A stretch of 64,000 bases of DNA from Microcoleus sp. CAWBG506 (GTDB lineage Bacteria > Cyanobacteriota > Cyanobacteriia > Cyanobacteriales > Microcoleaceae), in the NCBI GenBank assembly GCA_020883125.1, contig JAHREW010000003.1, positions 186,001 to 250,000 of the forward strand. The letters run 5' to 3'. The notes beneath the pieces are model-generated. The model was not told where the DNA came from and did no database searches. It saw only the letters and a list, made by a program, of their open reading frames with translations. Shown in pieces: positions 26,545 to 35,723 of the stretch (positions are counted from its first letter, which is position 1; every line of letters starts with the position of its first letter). The position numbers and the translations under genes are program-made.

Positions 26545-27219
26545 TTATTGCGGTTTAGTTAAATCAGGTTTTAATTCCATCATCCTGCTGTCGAGTTGGC
26601 GCGCTGCATCGTTAATTGTTAAAGTTGGCTGAGTACCATCGATATACATAATTGCCGTAAAAGCCCCTATTTTTCCCCGCCGAAATATAGCAAAATCTAC
26701 ATTGATTGGTATATTTTGTAATTTTCCTTGACGTATCCAGCCAGCGGATACGTCACCAGTCTTGTCTGGCAAAGTTAAAGCAGTAGGATTCGTAAACCGC
26801 ACTTCTTTGTTAGTATTTAACCCTTGAGAGAATTCCTTAGCCGCAGTCCCTGCACTGATTTCTTCATCAAACTTAGCTTGTTTCATCGCATCCGACAGTT
26901 GCGTTGTAAATCCGATGAGCAATTGAAACTGCTTCTCCTCAATTTTTTGGTAAGCGAAGACACTTGCTGGCTTAAAGTTAGGGTTCTGGTTAAGTTGATT
27001 TTTGAAATTTGCAGCCCCAGATGAAAGCTCTGTAAAACCCGGAGGTAAGTCTTGTAAAGGAATGACTACATTGGATAAGTCCGCGGAGGGTGCTGCAATA
27101 TCGGCAGCTTGATTTTTGCTACGATCGACTCCTGGATTGGCGATCGACAGTTGCGCCACTCCACCTCCCCATGTAGCAGTAATGAGCAAACACACGAAGA
27201 CCGATACAGTTTTTTTCAT
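26545..27219 (-). CDS. Exported protein of unknown function
   Basis: A 224-residue protein starting MKKTVSVFVCLLITATWGGG, a signal peptide cleaved near VAQLSIANPG. The start at 27219 was preferred over 27246 because it begins the signal peptide. The mature part includes VIPLQDLPPGFTELSSGAAN and FQLLIGFTTQLSDAMKQAKF. It resembles conserved cyanobacterial exported proteins but I cannot name it. The likely location is periplasm or thylakoid lumen. It stands alone. Confidence 0.7.
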   Translation of the reverse strand: MKKTVSVFVCLLITATWGGGVAQLSIANPGVDRSKNQAADIAAPSADLSNVVIPLQDLPPGFTELSSGAANFKNQLNQNPNFKPASVFAYQKIEEKQFQLLIGFTTQLSDAMKQAKFDEEISAGTAAKEFSQGLNTNKEVRFTNPTALTLPDKTGDVSAGWIRQGKLQNIPINVDFAIFRRGKIGAFTAIMYIDGTQPTLTINDAARQLDSRMMELKPDLTKPQ

Positions 27220-27399
27220 TTTTTTATGCCTTTGCTTATCCACCAAGCTTTAGTTTGAAAGAGTTCATACTGTAGACTCTTATCCAAGCACAAGAGAGTG
27301 CAAATGGGAAGCCTTACTTCCTTCTTTGAAAAAGAACCAGCTCGGCCCCATGCCCTAGGATCTCAACCCTATACCCTAGGCCCTCCATGCTCAAATATT

Positions 27400-27651
27400 T
27401 TACTCTGCGACTTCTAAATCCTCTAGTTCTTGGGTGGACTGCCATCCAGCTTCCCAGAGCGATCGATCTTTGAGCTGTTCCGAATTAAGCCAGAAGCGGA
27501 CATTCGGATCACAAGCCGCCACCATTTCTGCAAATACCCATTTACCTTGGTTTTTTCGGTTGACTACTTGAAAATGGCGCCACCCCCAAGTTTTTTGCTT
27601 TGCTGTCCATCGGGAACCAACTAAATAAGGAAATTTTTGTTTTTTTTGCAC
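27400..27651 (-). CDS. Small tryptophan-rich protein, TIGR02450 family
   Basis: About 83 residues. The family block is unmistakable: FPYLVGSRWTAKQKTWGWRH, then FQVVNRKNQGKWVFAEMVAA, then CDPNVRFWLNSEQLKDRSLW. No ATG is present in the region. I place the start at GTG 27651, which matches the family length; a TTG at 27684 is an alternative. The function is unknown. Confidence 0.8.
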   Translation of the reverse strand: MQKKQKFPYLVGSRWTAKQKTWGWRHFQVVNRKNQGKWVFAEMVAACDPNVRFWLNSEQLKDRSLWEAGWQSTQELEDLEVAE

Positions 27652-27975
27652 AGTCTTTTTGTCTATCAATATGTGATGAAGCAAGTTAAACTCAATAAGT
27701 CTCTCCGTTTAGCCATAGCCATAAAATATATAATTTATTCCGCCGTTCAATCCAACTAAATTATTTCAGATCAATCAAGCAGTTTATTATATTGATTTGC
27801 CAACACCCCCCTCCTTTTTCAAAAGTATGGGGCAGTTTAATTTCTGCCCCGGTAAATATTTATACCTATTGAATAGGGATTATTTTCGAGCCGATCCACA
27901 CATATAAAATTTATCCAAAATTAGATAAATCGTGAATCTCCAATCTAAAAGCAATTAACACAGGTTATGGTTTTG

Positions 27976-28062
27976 AGCAATAATCCGTTCTGTGAAACTT
28001 AACCAGCATTTACTCGCTGTAAGTTGATGTTTTCTCACTGCTTAACTCTGGGGAGTCGCCTC
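27976..28062 (-). other. 3' end of a dead TnpB element, omega-RNA-like segment
   Basis: Downstream of the decayed tnpB frame at 28063-28206, this segment reads on the minus strand GAGGCGACTCCCCAGAGT and ends AAGTTTCACAGAACGGA. Both blocks recur with the same order and spacing at 62455-62540 on the plus strand, after another TnpB tail. In live IS200/IS605 elements this position encodes the guide RNA scaffold of TnpB. I infer that role from position only. Confidence 0.5.
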
Positions 28063-28206
28063 CTAGGATTTCACAGTCTCAACATCAGGCAGAACTTGCT
28101 TTACTTTTTCCAACAGAAGTTTAGCTAAATTTTGAACAGCATTTCAATCTCTGTCGATCTTTCTTAAGGCTTGTGTCCCGACAAATCCAGAGGAAGTTGG
28201 GGCAGC
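28063..28206 (-). pseudogene. TnpB (IS200/IS605) C-terminal remnant
   Basis: The minus-strand frame ending at TAG 28063-28065 reads SSGFVGTQALRKIDRD, a stop, NAVQNLAKLLLEKVKQVL, then PDVETVKS. The DRD-x-NAxxNL signature of the TnpB RuvC-III motif is present, with a stop in place of the expected middle residue. The rest of the gene is missing. An open frame of 74 codons (28164-28388) in another frame overlaps this relic and shows no homology I recognise, so I do not call it a gene. Confidence 0.55.
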
Positions 28207-29490
28207 CGGAGTCTAACAGCATTTGTTTGCAACCAGAGAGTGATAGCGTGCTTCCGCTGCGGAGTCACATACTCTCCGGGTCTGATAACGCCAGCACAGA
28301 CGCCGATGTTTTTAATAAGGGTTTCTCGTTCCGATGAACTTGCACCCTGTAGTAACCTGACTTGGGCTTTGATAAAATCCACGTTCATAGCTGAAAGTAA
28401 AAGTAAGTAGAGAACTCTGTTAAATAGCGATGCTTTGATTCCAATTGTAACTCTCAAACCACTATCTATGAATCAAATCGATTCCAGATCCCCAGGGTGA
28501 GGATTGTGGTGTGTAAAGCTAGGCAACTTTATTTACTTTATCTGTTTTTGCCAACAAAAGTGTCACTATACTAGCAGTTTTGAAAGTTTTTTTTATAGTT
28601 AAGAACTGTTACAAGTTTTGATCCCATCTAGCCAGACAGCAGAACTTAGTGCTAATGTTGATTTCCTGAATTCCCCTAGTTCAACACTATCTCTAGCTGC
28701 TTGACCCCCCGGATTTTACCCCTGTGATTGGAAAAGCGATCGACCCCTTCGCACAGAGACACTGCCAGCTTAACCTGTGTTTTTTAGATCCGTCAACATG
28801 AATTGGGTTGAACTATAACCTAAGATATACGTGTTGTTACTGGTACTACCATAACCCAGCAATTTTCTAATAAAGAAGGAAGAGGGAAGAGGGAATAACC
28901 AAGAGGGAAGGAGTCTCTTCAACTTGGCGATGGGGTAAGAAATCAGAGGGATTTTTTGAACTTGGCTTACTTGCTAGCTTTTTGTATTGAGCGAGGATTG
29001 TTGTTGTTTATAGTGCCATAGAAAAACTAGACACGTTCTCTTTCGAGGTTCATGAACTACAGTAGCAGCTATATTGTGTAGTGTTAATCAGTAGTCTCAG
29101 TCGCTGCAAGATATGGGATGCTGCATATTGGATATTGTTGTAAATAAAAACAGATAGTGACAGTTGAGAGTCCGGAATGTGGGTTTTGAGATTCGGAGAC
29201 TCTAATGCTAATTTTAAGAAACCAAAAATCAACCAAAATTTAACTACAAACCCTGTTTTTTGGATGTGTACTCCCTCACAGTTTTTGTGATTTGATTTTG
29301 GCTTAAATATAGTAGCCTTCAGGCAAAAGTCTCATGTCTACTAATTGATGATACTCACTAAAATAGACATCTTCCATAATTGTGGGTTAGGCATTCTGCC
29401 TCACCTTGATACCCTTTGTGGGATACTTATAATGCAAAAACACGCCTTTTGAGAGGCGGGTATGCGGATCGACAAGCTCAAATAACTAAA
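28207..29490. other. Long intergenic region with little recognisable content
   Basis: About 1.3 kb without a convincing gene on either strand. A relic of the 39.2-kb repeat (GTGACAGTTGAGAGTCCGGA, then ATGTGGG) is at 29157-29183. A short hairpin (CGCCTTTTGAGAGGCG) lies near 29444-29459. Long frames lack start sites and family similarity. Confidence 0.5.
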
Positions 29491-29553
29491 ATTTGAGTTA
29501 TGAGTTGTGAGTTATAAATTTCAATTAATTTCCTCACAATTCATAACTCAAAT
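29491..29553 (-). terminator. 21-bp hairpin downstream of the caspase-fold gene
   Basis: The arms at 29491-29511 (ATTTGAGTTATGAGTTGTGAG) and 29533-29553 match at 20 of 21 bases around a 21-base AT-rich loop. It starts 20 bases beyond the stop of the caspase-like gene in its transcription direction. Confidence 0.55.
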
Positions 29554-29572
29554 GTTAATAATTGTAGCTAAA

Positions 29573-31432
29573 TCAACCTTTTTTATTCTGTTTCAGCTTG
29601 CTTTTCCAATCAGCGATCGCCTTCCGAGCAGGCTGATAACTCTTGGTGCCAGACGGCACTAATGACGCAGCTTCAACAGCATCTTTAAGCTTCCCTTGAG
29701 AGCTACGCAATTGAGCAATCTTCAGTATAGTTTCGCTCCATTCTGCTGTCAAACGCTGAGACTCTTCATACTTCGGCTCACCGGGTTGAATCTTGTTAAC
29801 TTGCTGGATAGCTTTACTATAAGAAGATGCCTCGCCTCGCTTGATTTGTTTATTAGCAGCAGATATCAAAGCAGTATTTAATACCTGTTGCTTGGATAGC
29901 TCCTGCCACTGAACGATCGCCTCTTTGGACTGATTGTAAATCGGCTTATTAGCATCAGGCATCAATTTAGCAGCCTCGATCGCCCCCAGGAAATCACCCC
30001 TAGCAGCCCGCCCATTAGCTATATCCAAAATCGTTAAACTCCAGCGCTCAATATCCTGCTGAGCCTGGGGATAAAGTGGATCTGTAGGCGGAATCGAACG
30101 AGCCTTTCTGACGGCATTATTAAAACTGGAAGCCGAACCATTCTTGAGTAAAGTTTTCGCCTCAGCCCAAACCTGCTGGCTAGAAGGTTGGGGCTTGGGC
30201 TTACTTGCAGTGTCTACCGATACAGCCTGGGGTTGCTTCTGGGACACTCCAGCACCAGGAGTTACAGGCTTTAGCCCAGACTTTTGGGGCGAAGGTTTGG
30301 GAGCATTCTCAGCCGTCAATTTGGGGCTTCCTTCCTGCTGACCGATGAAAATAGACCTATTCGTAACAAACACACCCAACAGCAGAACTATAGCCGTAGC
30401 GCCACTCCACAAAATTAGCTGCTGCAAAAACGACTTGTCCGAAGCCCCATTATCCACATCTTCTGGCTTCTGCAAGTTCGGTCGATCGCCACCCCTGTCA
30501 GCAGGCCCTGCAACATTTGGCACAGGAGTCCGACTCGGCTCAGTTTGGGCATCTTGAGAGTTACCAGTAGCAGGAGGTAAATCCATTTGAGCCGTCGCCG
30601 CACCCATTAGCGGGCGATCGAAACCATTACTCTCGGCATCAACCGTCATACTGCCATTGCGTCCTGCCAAAGCAGAAGTTGCGACCCCAGCAACATCCGG
30701 TAAAATTACCAAATGGGCTTTTCCCGGAGGATTGACCACCATCAAAGGTTCCTGTTTTGGACGCAAATGGTGGTCGCACAACTCCGGCAGTCGAGCGCTC
30801 AAAAAACGGTCTAAACCCTTAATAGTCATGCACTGTCCCGATCGCAGCCCTTCCAAAAGCGCCGTCGTAAAAAACCCTTGGCGCAAAGCAGAAGTCTCCC
30901 GCGAAACTTGATTCGGCCGACAAGAAAGCAGCGTCGGGATTTCCAGCTTCCGGGCCAAATCCGCAGTTTGAACCCCTATAGTTTCCCCCGCTTTTACGAT
31001 TTGACTGCGGTTCATATCAACCAACACCAACATCGTTTCAGTAGGAGCCTTTTTCAGAGTATTCAACAGCAACTCTACTGGAATCCCCGTACCCTGAATG
31101 TCAGCGGGATTCCCATCCACCGGCATCAAATAATCTTTTCCTTCATGACTGACACCGTAGCCACTAAAAAAATACCACAGTAAATCTCCCTGTTGCAAGT
31201 GCTCGGCGCAGAGATTTTCCGTCAACTTCAGAATATTTTCCCGATTCGGATAGGTTGAGTTACCCCACAGCGACGGCGAACTATCCGTCATCAGCAGGCA
31301 TCCATCCTTAGAAAAACCAGCCTCCTCAACCAAGAAACTGTAGACTGCCTCTGCATCCTCTTGGGCATAGCTCAAAGGCTGAAGTAACTGATATTGATTT
31401 ATGCCTATGGCAATACAAGCGTGATGTTTCAT
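29573..31432 (-). CDS. Caspase-fold (peptidase C14) protein lacking both catalytic residues
   Basis: A 619-residue protein. The p20-like domain is residues 1-240: MKHHACIAIGINQYQLLQPL, then LSYAQEDAEAVYSFLVEEAG, then WYFFSGYGVSHEGKDYLMP. In active orthocaspases the third block reads FxGHG; here Tyr92 replaces His. The catalytic Cys of the DxCxSG block is replaced by Asn141 in VLVDMNRSQ. This is the YN-type pseudo-orthocaspase known from cyanobacteria. A low-complexity stretch, a transmembrane helix (about 345-365, LILWSGATAIVLLLGVFVTN) and a C-terminal helical region with three repeats of ETILKIAQLRSSQGKLKDAV type follow. Proteolysis is not expected; a regulatory or scaffold role at the membrane is my inference. 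Confidence 0.88.
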   Translation of the reverse strand: MKHHACIAIGINQYQLLQPLSYAQEDAEAVYSFLVEEAGFSKDGCLLMTDSSPSLWGNSTYPNRENILKLTENLCAEHLQQGDLLWYFFSGYGVSHEGKDYLMPVDGNPADIQGTGIPVELLLNTLKKAPTETMLVLVDMNRSQIVKAGETIGVQTADLARKLEIPTLLSCRPNQVSRETSALRQGFFTTALLEGLRSGQCMTIKGLDRFLSARLPELCDHHLRPKQEPLMVVNPPGKAHLVILPDVAGVATSALAGRNGSMTVDAESNGFDRPLMGAATAQMDLPPATGNSQDAQTEPSRTPVPNVAGPADRGGDRPNLQKPEDVDNGASDKSFLQQLILWSGATAIVLLLGVFVTNRSIFIGQQEGSPKLTAENAPKPSPQKSGLKPVTPGAGVSQKQPQAVSVDTASKPKPQPSSQQVWAEAKTLLKNGSASSFNNAVRKARSIPPTDPLYPQAQQDIERWSLTILDIANGRAARGDFLGAIEAAKLMPDANKPIYNQSKEAIVQWQELSKQQVLNTALISAANKQIKRGEASSYSKAIQQVNKIQPGEPKYEESQRLTAEWSETILKIAQLRSSQGKLKDAVEAASLVPSGTKSYQPARKAIADWKSKLKQNKKG

Positions 31433-31566
31433 AAAAAAGCTCGGTAAATGGGGAACAAGCGTGGCTAATGCCCTGATCTGGAAACGACCCTTTGACCCTT
31501 CGACTACCCTTCGCCTTCGCGATCGGGCATCGCACGGGCGGTTTTAAGCACCTACAATTCCCTTGC

Positions 31567-31608
31567 GGGGTCTCAGCTAAATATATGGGGGGTCTCAGCT
31601 AAATATAT
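31567..31608. repeat. Two 20-bp direct repeats upstream of the caspase-fold gene
   Basis: GGGGTCTCAGCTAAATATAT occurs at 31567-31586 and again at 31589-31608, a 22-base period of two helical turns. They lie about 135 bases upstream of the caspase-fold start and 260 bases upstream of the divergent V4R gene. They could be a regulator site or a tandem duplication. The rest of 31433-31865 shows short CGAAGGG-type repeats and no gene. Confidence 0.5.
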
Positions 31609-31865
31609 TAGATATTAAACAGCTTCCACAAAACGATAGCACATAGCTGCTATACAAATACTAGACAACTCTAGACATTGATTTGAAAATTACTCCCACA
31701 GTAATTTTAACTTCTGGTGTTGCCTTAAAAACTTTTGTTGGGTGTCTTTGGAAAAACCAGGTTAAATTAGATACAGAAGCTAGTCCAACAGTCTTCTAAG
31801 TTGAGTGACTCAAAAGACAAAAAATTTGACCTAATCAATATTACCAAATCAGGAATAACCAACCA

Positions 31866-32567
31866 ATGGTCTATACCCCCAACCAAGAAATCTCCGTCCC
31901 AACCCAGTCTCTCCTGAAACAAAAGCATCCCAAAAGTCACAACCACTATAGGTTTCAAGACTTTTTTGCCTTCGATCGCGTTGGAGGCACAATAAACGAC
32001 TGGAATGAGTCACGCAACATTTTTACCAGCGAAGACTTCATCATCGGTTTGGTGGAAGGACTAGAAGAAGAAGTCGGTCCTGCTTCATCTGTAATCATGT
32101 ATACTATTGGTTGCCAGTGGGGACTCCAAGATTCCGAATTTTTTCAAAAATGGTTCAGCGCCGAATTCAGCCAGAACATTCGCCAGTCAAATCTGATGTT
32201 TCTACTAGAAACTTGGTGGTGGCCCTTCACAGCTCAAGGTTGGGGCCGCTGGGAAGTAGACATGAGCGATCGCAAGCATGGCTGCATCTTCATCAACCTG
32301 TTTGACTCAGCAGTTGCTCGCACCTTGGGCGACGTGGGCAAACCAGTTTGTCACCTTTACGCCGGTTTGTTTGCCGGTTTCTTCGGATCTCTAGTCAAAA
32401 AGCCTCTGAGTTGCATCGAACTCCAATGTTACTCAATGGGAGAAACCTATTGCAAGTTCCTGCTCGGCAACCCAGACAAAATAGATGCAGCAGCATTCTG
32501 GCTCAACGAAGGTGCCAACGCCCGCGACATTCAAAATCGAATCCAACATGGTGAAAGATTGCGATGA
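31866..32567 (+). CDS. V4R domain protein (Slr0144-like)
   Basis: A 233-residue protein. The second half is a V4R (4-vinyl reductase) domain: HLYAGLFAGFFGSLVKKPLS, then CIELQCYSMGETYCKFLLGN, with the conserved Cys residues. The gene order that follows (small protein, phycobilisome-fold protein, second V4R protein, ferredoxin, kinase) matches my memory of the Synechocystis slr0144-slr0152 cluster, linked to photosystem II assembly. V4R domains bind small hydrophobic or tetrapyrrole-like ligands in related proteins. The 3' end overlaps the next gene by four bases (ATGA). Confidence 0.82.
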   Translation: MVYTPNQEISVPTQSLLKQKHPKSHNHYRFQDFFAFDRVGGTINDWNESRNIFTSEDFIIGLVEGLEEEVGPASSVIMYTIGCQWGLQDSEFFQKWFSAEFSQNIRQSNLMFLLETWWWPFTAQGWGRWEVDMSDRKHGCIFINLFDSAVARTLGDVGKPVCHLYAGLFAGFFGSLVKKPLSCIELQCYSMGETYCKFLLGNPDKIDAAAFWLNEGANARDIQNRIQHGERLR

Positions 32568-32830
32568 AAAGTCAAACTTCCTGGTTAAAACAATCTGTCC
32601 AAGAATTCTTTGGTAACTACAATTGGCTAGGAAAACCCTTAGAAACCGAGACTGGATATGTTAATGGTAAATTACTAAGTTTTACCATGCCAGTATCAGA
32701 CTTTTTTAGGGCAATTCCTTGGGAAGGAATTCCTGAAGTAGGCGCTATGCCCCCACCACCACCATTGCCAGTAATTCTGATTAATGAAAGTGCAGAAGTG
32801 ACCATTGATGACCTATTTGATTTGTTTTAA
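32564..32830 (+). CDS. Small protein coupled to the V4R gene (Slr0145 position)
   Basis: An 88-residue protein starting MKSQTSWLKQSVQEFFGNYN and ending in the acidic tail TIDDLFDLF. It contains a run of six prolines (AMPPPPPLP). The ATGA overlap with the V4R gene strongly supports translation. No domain is recognised. Position suggests the slr0145 place in the photosystem-assembly cluster. Confidence 0.72.
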   Translation: MKSQTSWLKQSVQEFFGNYNWLGKPLETETGYVNGKLLSFTMPVSDFFRAIPWEGIPEVGAMPPPPPLPVILINESAEVTIDDLFDLF

Positions 32831-33073
32831 TACTTACGGATCTTCCCTAGCACAAAACAAGATTTGCGAAACACCGGAAATTCAGAAAAACTTGATTGAT
32901 AGCCCTGTTATATTGATTTATAAACAGTGCCATCTTTTTGCCTGATTTGGTTCCTGAACCCTTCGGCTACCCTTCGGCGAAGCGGCACCGCGTTGGCTCA
33001 GCTTCGTCGAAGGGCAGCATAAACGCAGTCGAAGGACATTTTTTCCTCTTCCTTCTACCACTTACTTAAAATT

Positions 33074-33547
33074 ATGCATGATGACATTGAAGCACTTCTC
33101 GATCAGGCAGAAAATCGATTTCTCAAACCCGAAGAAATCACCGCTTTTAAGCGTCAAGCTGCCCTACTTTCCCAGCGCTTAAAAATTTATGAATTTTTGC
33201 GAGACAAAGAAGAAAGCATCTTCCAACCAGTAGCAAATAAGCTACAAGAAACCTTCCCAGATGAAAAACCAGAAATCTTAGAAAAAACGCTAAAAAATTG
33301 GATTTTAGTCTTACGATACTCCGCTATGGCGATGCTGTTGAACGATCGCAATTTTATCGAACAACGCCTCCTAGAATGGCTTTCTGGCATTGTTGAAGCC
33401 CACCAAACTCACAAGATACAAGCAACAGTTTGCCAGCTTTTGCAAGATCGTTTGAAAGAACTACTTTCCGAGCAAGCCCGCGCTATATTGCAGCCATTTT
33501 TAGACCAAGCAGAGTCACTTATTATTGGCCAAGATAGTAAAAAATAA
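33074..33547 (+). CDS. Phycobilisome-fold protein without visible chromophore site
   Basis: A 157-residue all-helical protein. LRYSAMAMLLNDRNFIEQRL aligns by pattern with the RYATYAMLAGDASVLDERVL helix of phycobiliproteins. LDQAENRFLKPEEITAFKRQ matches their N-terminal helix pattern. Expected bilin-binding Cys residues are absent; the only Cys (in ATVCQLL) is outside the site. A second protein of the same type lies at 35724-36194. In this cluster it probably binds a photosystem component rather than harvesting light. Confidence 0.68.
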   Translation: MHDDIEALLDQAENRFLKPEEITAFKRQAALLSQRLKIYEFLRDKEESIFQPVANKLQETFPDEKPEILEKTLKNWILVLRYSAMAMLLNDRNFIEQRLLEWLSGIVEAHQTHKIQATVCQLLQDRLKELLSEQARAILQPFLDQAESLIIGQDSKK

Positions 33548-33603
33548 GCCAAATTTCCCATTCCCAAATTCCTCAATTCCCAATTCCCAACTCCCAATTC
33601 CCC

Positions 33604-34266
33604 ATGATTAACATTGCAGACTTACTCAAACAGCCCAGACTTCCAGGAAACTACTTTGCCAGAGATGCTTACGTCAGAGGAGACTTGGAGCTAGGCTTGC
33701 TCGAAAATCGCCGGGGCGATCGGCTCCTAGCGCTTCCAGAAACACTAATTCAAGCCATTTACATCGGCTTAGAACAAGAAACCGGTCAAGCTTCCCGCCT
33801 AGTGCTATTCAACTGCGGTCGGTGGTGGGGCAAAAACTTTTACGTGCGTTTTTGCGAAGAAGTCAGCGATTACTACGGTCAGCCAGTTTCGGAAATGGAA
33901 ATGATAGAATTTATTCAGTGCCTACAACAGTGTTGGAAAAGCCACGGATGGGGAACATTTGAACTTGACTCCAGCTATTCAGACCAGGGGTTTCTAGTAG
34001 TAAAAATTGCTAACTCTCTGTTTGCTAAAACAGCGCTTAAGTCGAAGCTACCAGCCTGTTCTTTAGAAGCAGGTATCTTAAGTTCCTTCTTTACTCAACT
34101 TACAGGTAGAGAACTCCACTGTTTGCAAACTTCCTGCGAATCCCTGGGTTCTGACTGCAACCGTTTTATTTTAGGCTTGCGCGATCGCCTCCAAGCCGGA
34201 AATTCTATGGTGGAAGAAGGACAAGACCACGAAAGTATTATGACTCAACTTTCTCAAAAGAATTAA
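33604..34266 (+). CDS. V4R domain protein (Slr0147-like)
   Basis: A 220-residue protein, paralogous to the one at 31866-32567. CSLEAGILSSFFTQLTGREL, then HCLQTSCESLGSDCNRFILG, form the V4R domain with several conserved Cys. RLVLFNCGRWWGKNFYVRFC is in the N-terminal half. A (CCCAATT)n-like repeat lies just upstream and ends in the start region, with no clear Shine-Dalgarno. It is transcribed in the same direction as the three genes before it. Confidence 0.8.
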   Translation: MINIADLLKQPRLPGNYFARDAYVRGDLELGLLENRRGDRLLALPETLIQAIYIGLEQETGQASRLVLFNCGRWWGKNFYVRFCEEVSDYYGQPVSEMEMIEFIQCLQQCWKSHGWGTFELDSSYSDQGFLVVKIANSLFAKTALKSKLPACSLEAGILSSFFTQLTGRELHCLQTSCESLGSDCNRFILGLRDRLQAGNSMVEEGQDHESIMTQLSQKN

Positions 34267-34403
34267 TTTATTTTATAGCTCTATAGCTATAGCATTGCTC
34301 AAATAGATAAAGTAGGTTAGGTTGGGTTTTGAAAATCATAATTATTCTATAAATTTATAACTTTTAAAATTACCAACAACCTCAAACTTAGGTGTCAATC
34401 TCA

Positions 34404-35567
34404 ATGGATGCCAATGAACTCCTAAATCGATATGCAGCAGGCGAAAGAGATTTTAGACAAGCAAACCTGCGAGGCATCGTCCTAAGTACCATCGACTTAT
34501 ACAGATCCAGCGATGCCCCGACTCTTATTTTGTCCAACCTGAACGAACACCAGATTCGACCATACTTAATCGGTGCTAACTTCAGCGGAGCCGACCTCAC
34601 TAAAGCTCATCTCGGTCGGGCAAACCTCAGCAAAGCCGATCTCAGCGGAGCCAACCTCACTGGAGCTAACCTGACGAGTGCAAGTCTGAGCGGAGCCAAT
34701 CTCAGAGGAGCCAACCTCACCGAGGCCAATCTGTCAGGAACTCACATGAATTGGGCTAACCTAAGCGAAGCAATTTTCATCAAAACCAATCTCACCAGTG
34801 CAGACTTGAGTGCAGTCAACCTCAGCAATGCTATTTTCACCAATGCTATTCTCCATAAAGCCTATCTCATTAAAGCTAACCTCACAGGCGCAAACCTCAA
34901 AGATGCAGACTTGACTCTAGCCAGTCTCAAAGACGCAGACTTAAGTGAAGCAGACTTGACCGGAGCAAAATTGTCCGCAGTCAACTTAGCTGGTGCGAAT
35001 TTGACCCGTGCTAATTTAACCAAAGCCAATCTTTTAAAAGCTAATCTTCGGCGAGCAAACCTGACGGAAGCCTATTTAAATCATGCGTGTTTGGGCGAAT
35101 CAGACCTCACGGAAGCTTGCTTGAACAGAGCGAATTTGACCAAAGCTGATTTGAGTAAGACTCATCTCAGAAAGATTACTTTGAATGGCAGCCACTTAAG
35201 CGGTGTCAACTTCAGTCGAGCCGACCTCAGCGGCATAGACTTAAGCCGGAAACTTTTAACCGGAATCAATTTGGCAGAAGCATTATTAAACGAAGCCAAC
35301 TTCAGCGGTGCTTATCTCATGGAAGCTAACCTGAGTGGAGCCAACCTCACCAAAGCTAACTTTAGTCAAGCCTACTTAATCAATGCTAACCTTTCTGATG
35401 CTTGCCTCCATCAAGTTGACTTCACCAAAGCTAATTTGAGTAAGGCAAACTTACGAAAAGCTGATTTGACTGGAGCCAACCTTCGAGGAGCAATTCTCAC
35501 CGAGGCTGATTTGAGGGGAGTAAAACTGATGGAAACAATTCTCCCCAATGGTAAAACTTACCACTAA
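34404..35567 (+). CDS. Pentapeptide-repeat protein
   Basis: A 387-residue protein from ATG 34404 (MDANELLNRYAAGERDFRQA); a GTG four codons earlier is possible. From residue 45 to the end it is made of A(D/N)LXX pentapeptide repeats (for example GADLTKAHLGRANLSKADLS), more than 60 in all. It should fold as a long right-handed quadrilateral beta-helix. Such proteins are abundant in cyanobacteria and mostly lack a known role. Its place between the V4R genes and the ferredoxin gene suggests it travels with this cluster. Confidence 0.88.
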   Translation: MDANELLNRYAAGERDFRQANLRGIVLSTIDLYRSSDAPTLILSNLNEHQIRPYLIGANFSGADLTKAHLGRANLSKADLSGANLTGANLTSASLSGANLRGANLTEANLSGTHMNWANLSEAIFIKTNLTSADLSAVNLSNAIFTNAILHKAYLIKANLTGANLKDADLTLASLKDADLSEADLTGAKLSAVNLAGANLTRANLTKANLLKANLRRANLTEAYLNHACLGESDLTEACLNRANLTKADLSKTHLRKITLNGSHLSGVNFSRADLSGIDLSRKLLTGINLAEALLNEANFSGAYLMEANLSGANLTKANFSQAYLINANLSDACLHQVDFTKANLSKANLRKADLTGANLRGAILTEADLRGVKLMETILPNGKTYH

Positions 35568-35723
35568 ATTAAGTAGCTGTTTTGTATTGCAGTCGTGGAC
35601 GCAAGTGTCACAATTAGTAAGGTGCTCTACTATCCCAAACCCTCGATTATCCGTTCATGATGAAAGTCTGACACACCCTACAAGTCGATTAAAGTGTGCC
35701 AGTTCGCGTCAGTCCTATATTGA

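Noticed and set aside
28164-28388. 74-codon minus-strand frame starting MNVDFIKAQV
   Set aside because: Overlaps the TnpB relic in another frame, has no family similarity that I recognise and no clear ribosome-binding site.
29573-31432. Active metacaspase
   Set aside because: Both positions of the catalytic dyad are substituted (Tyr92, Asn141).
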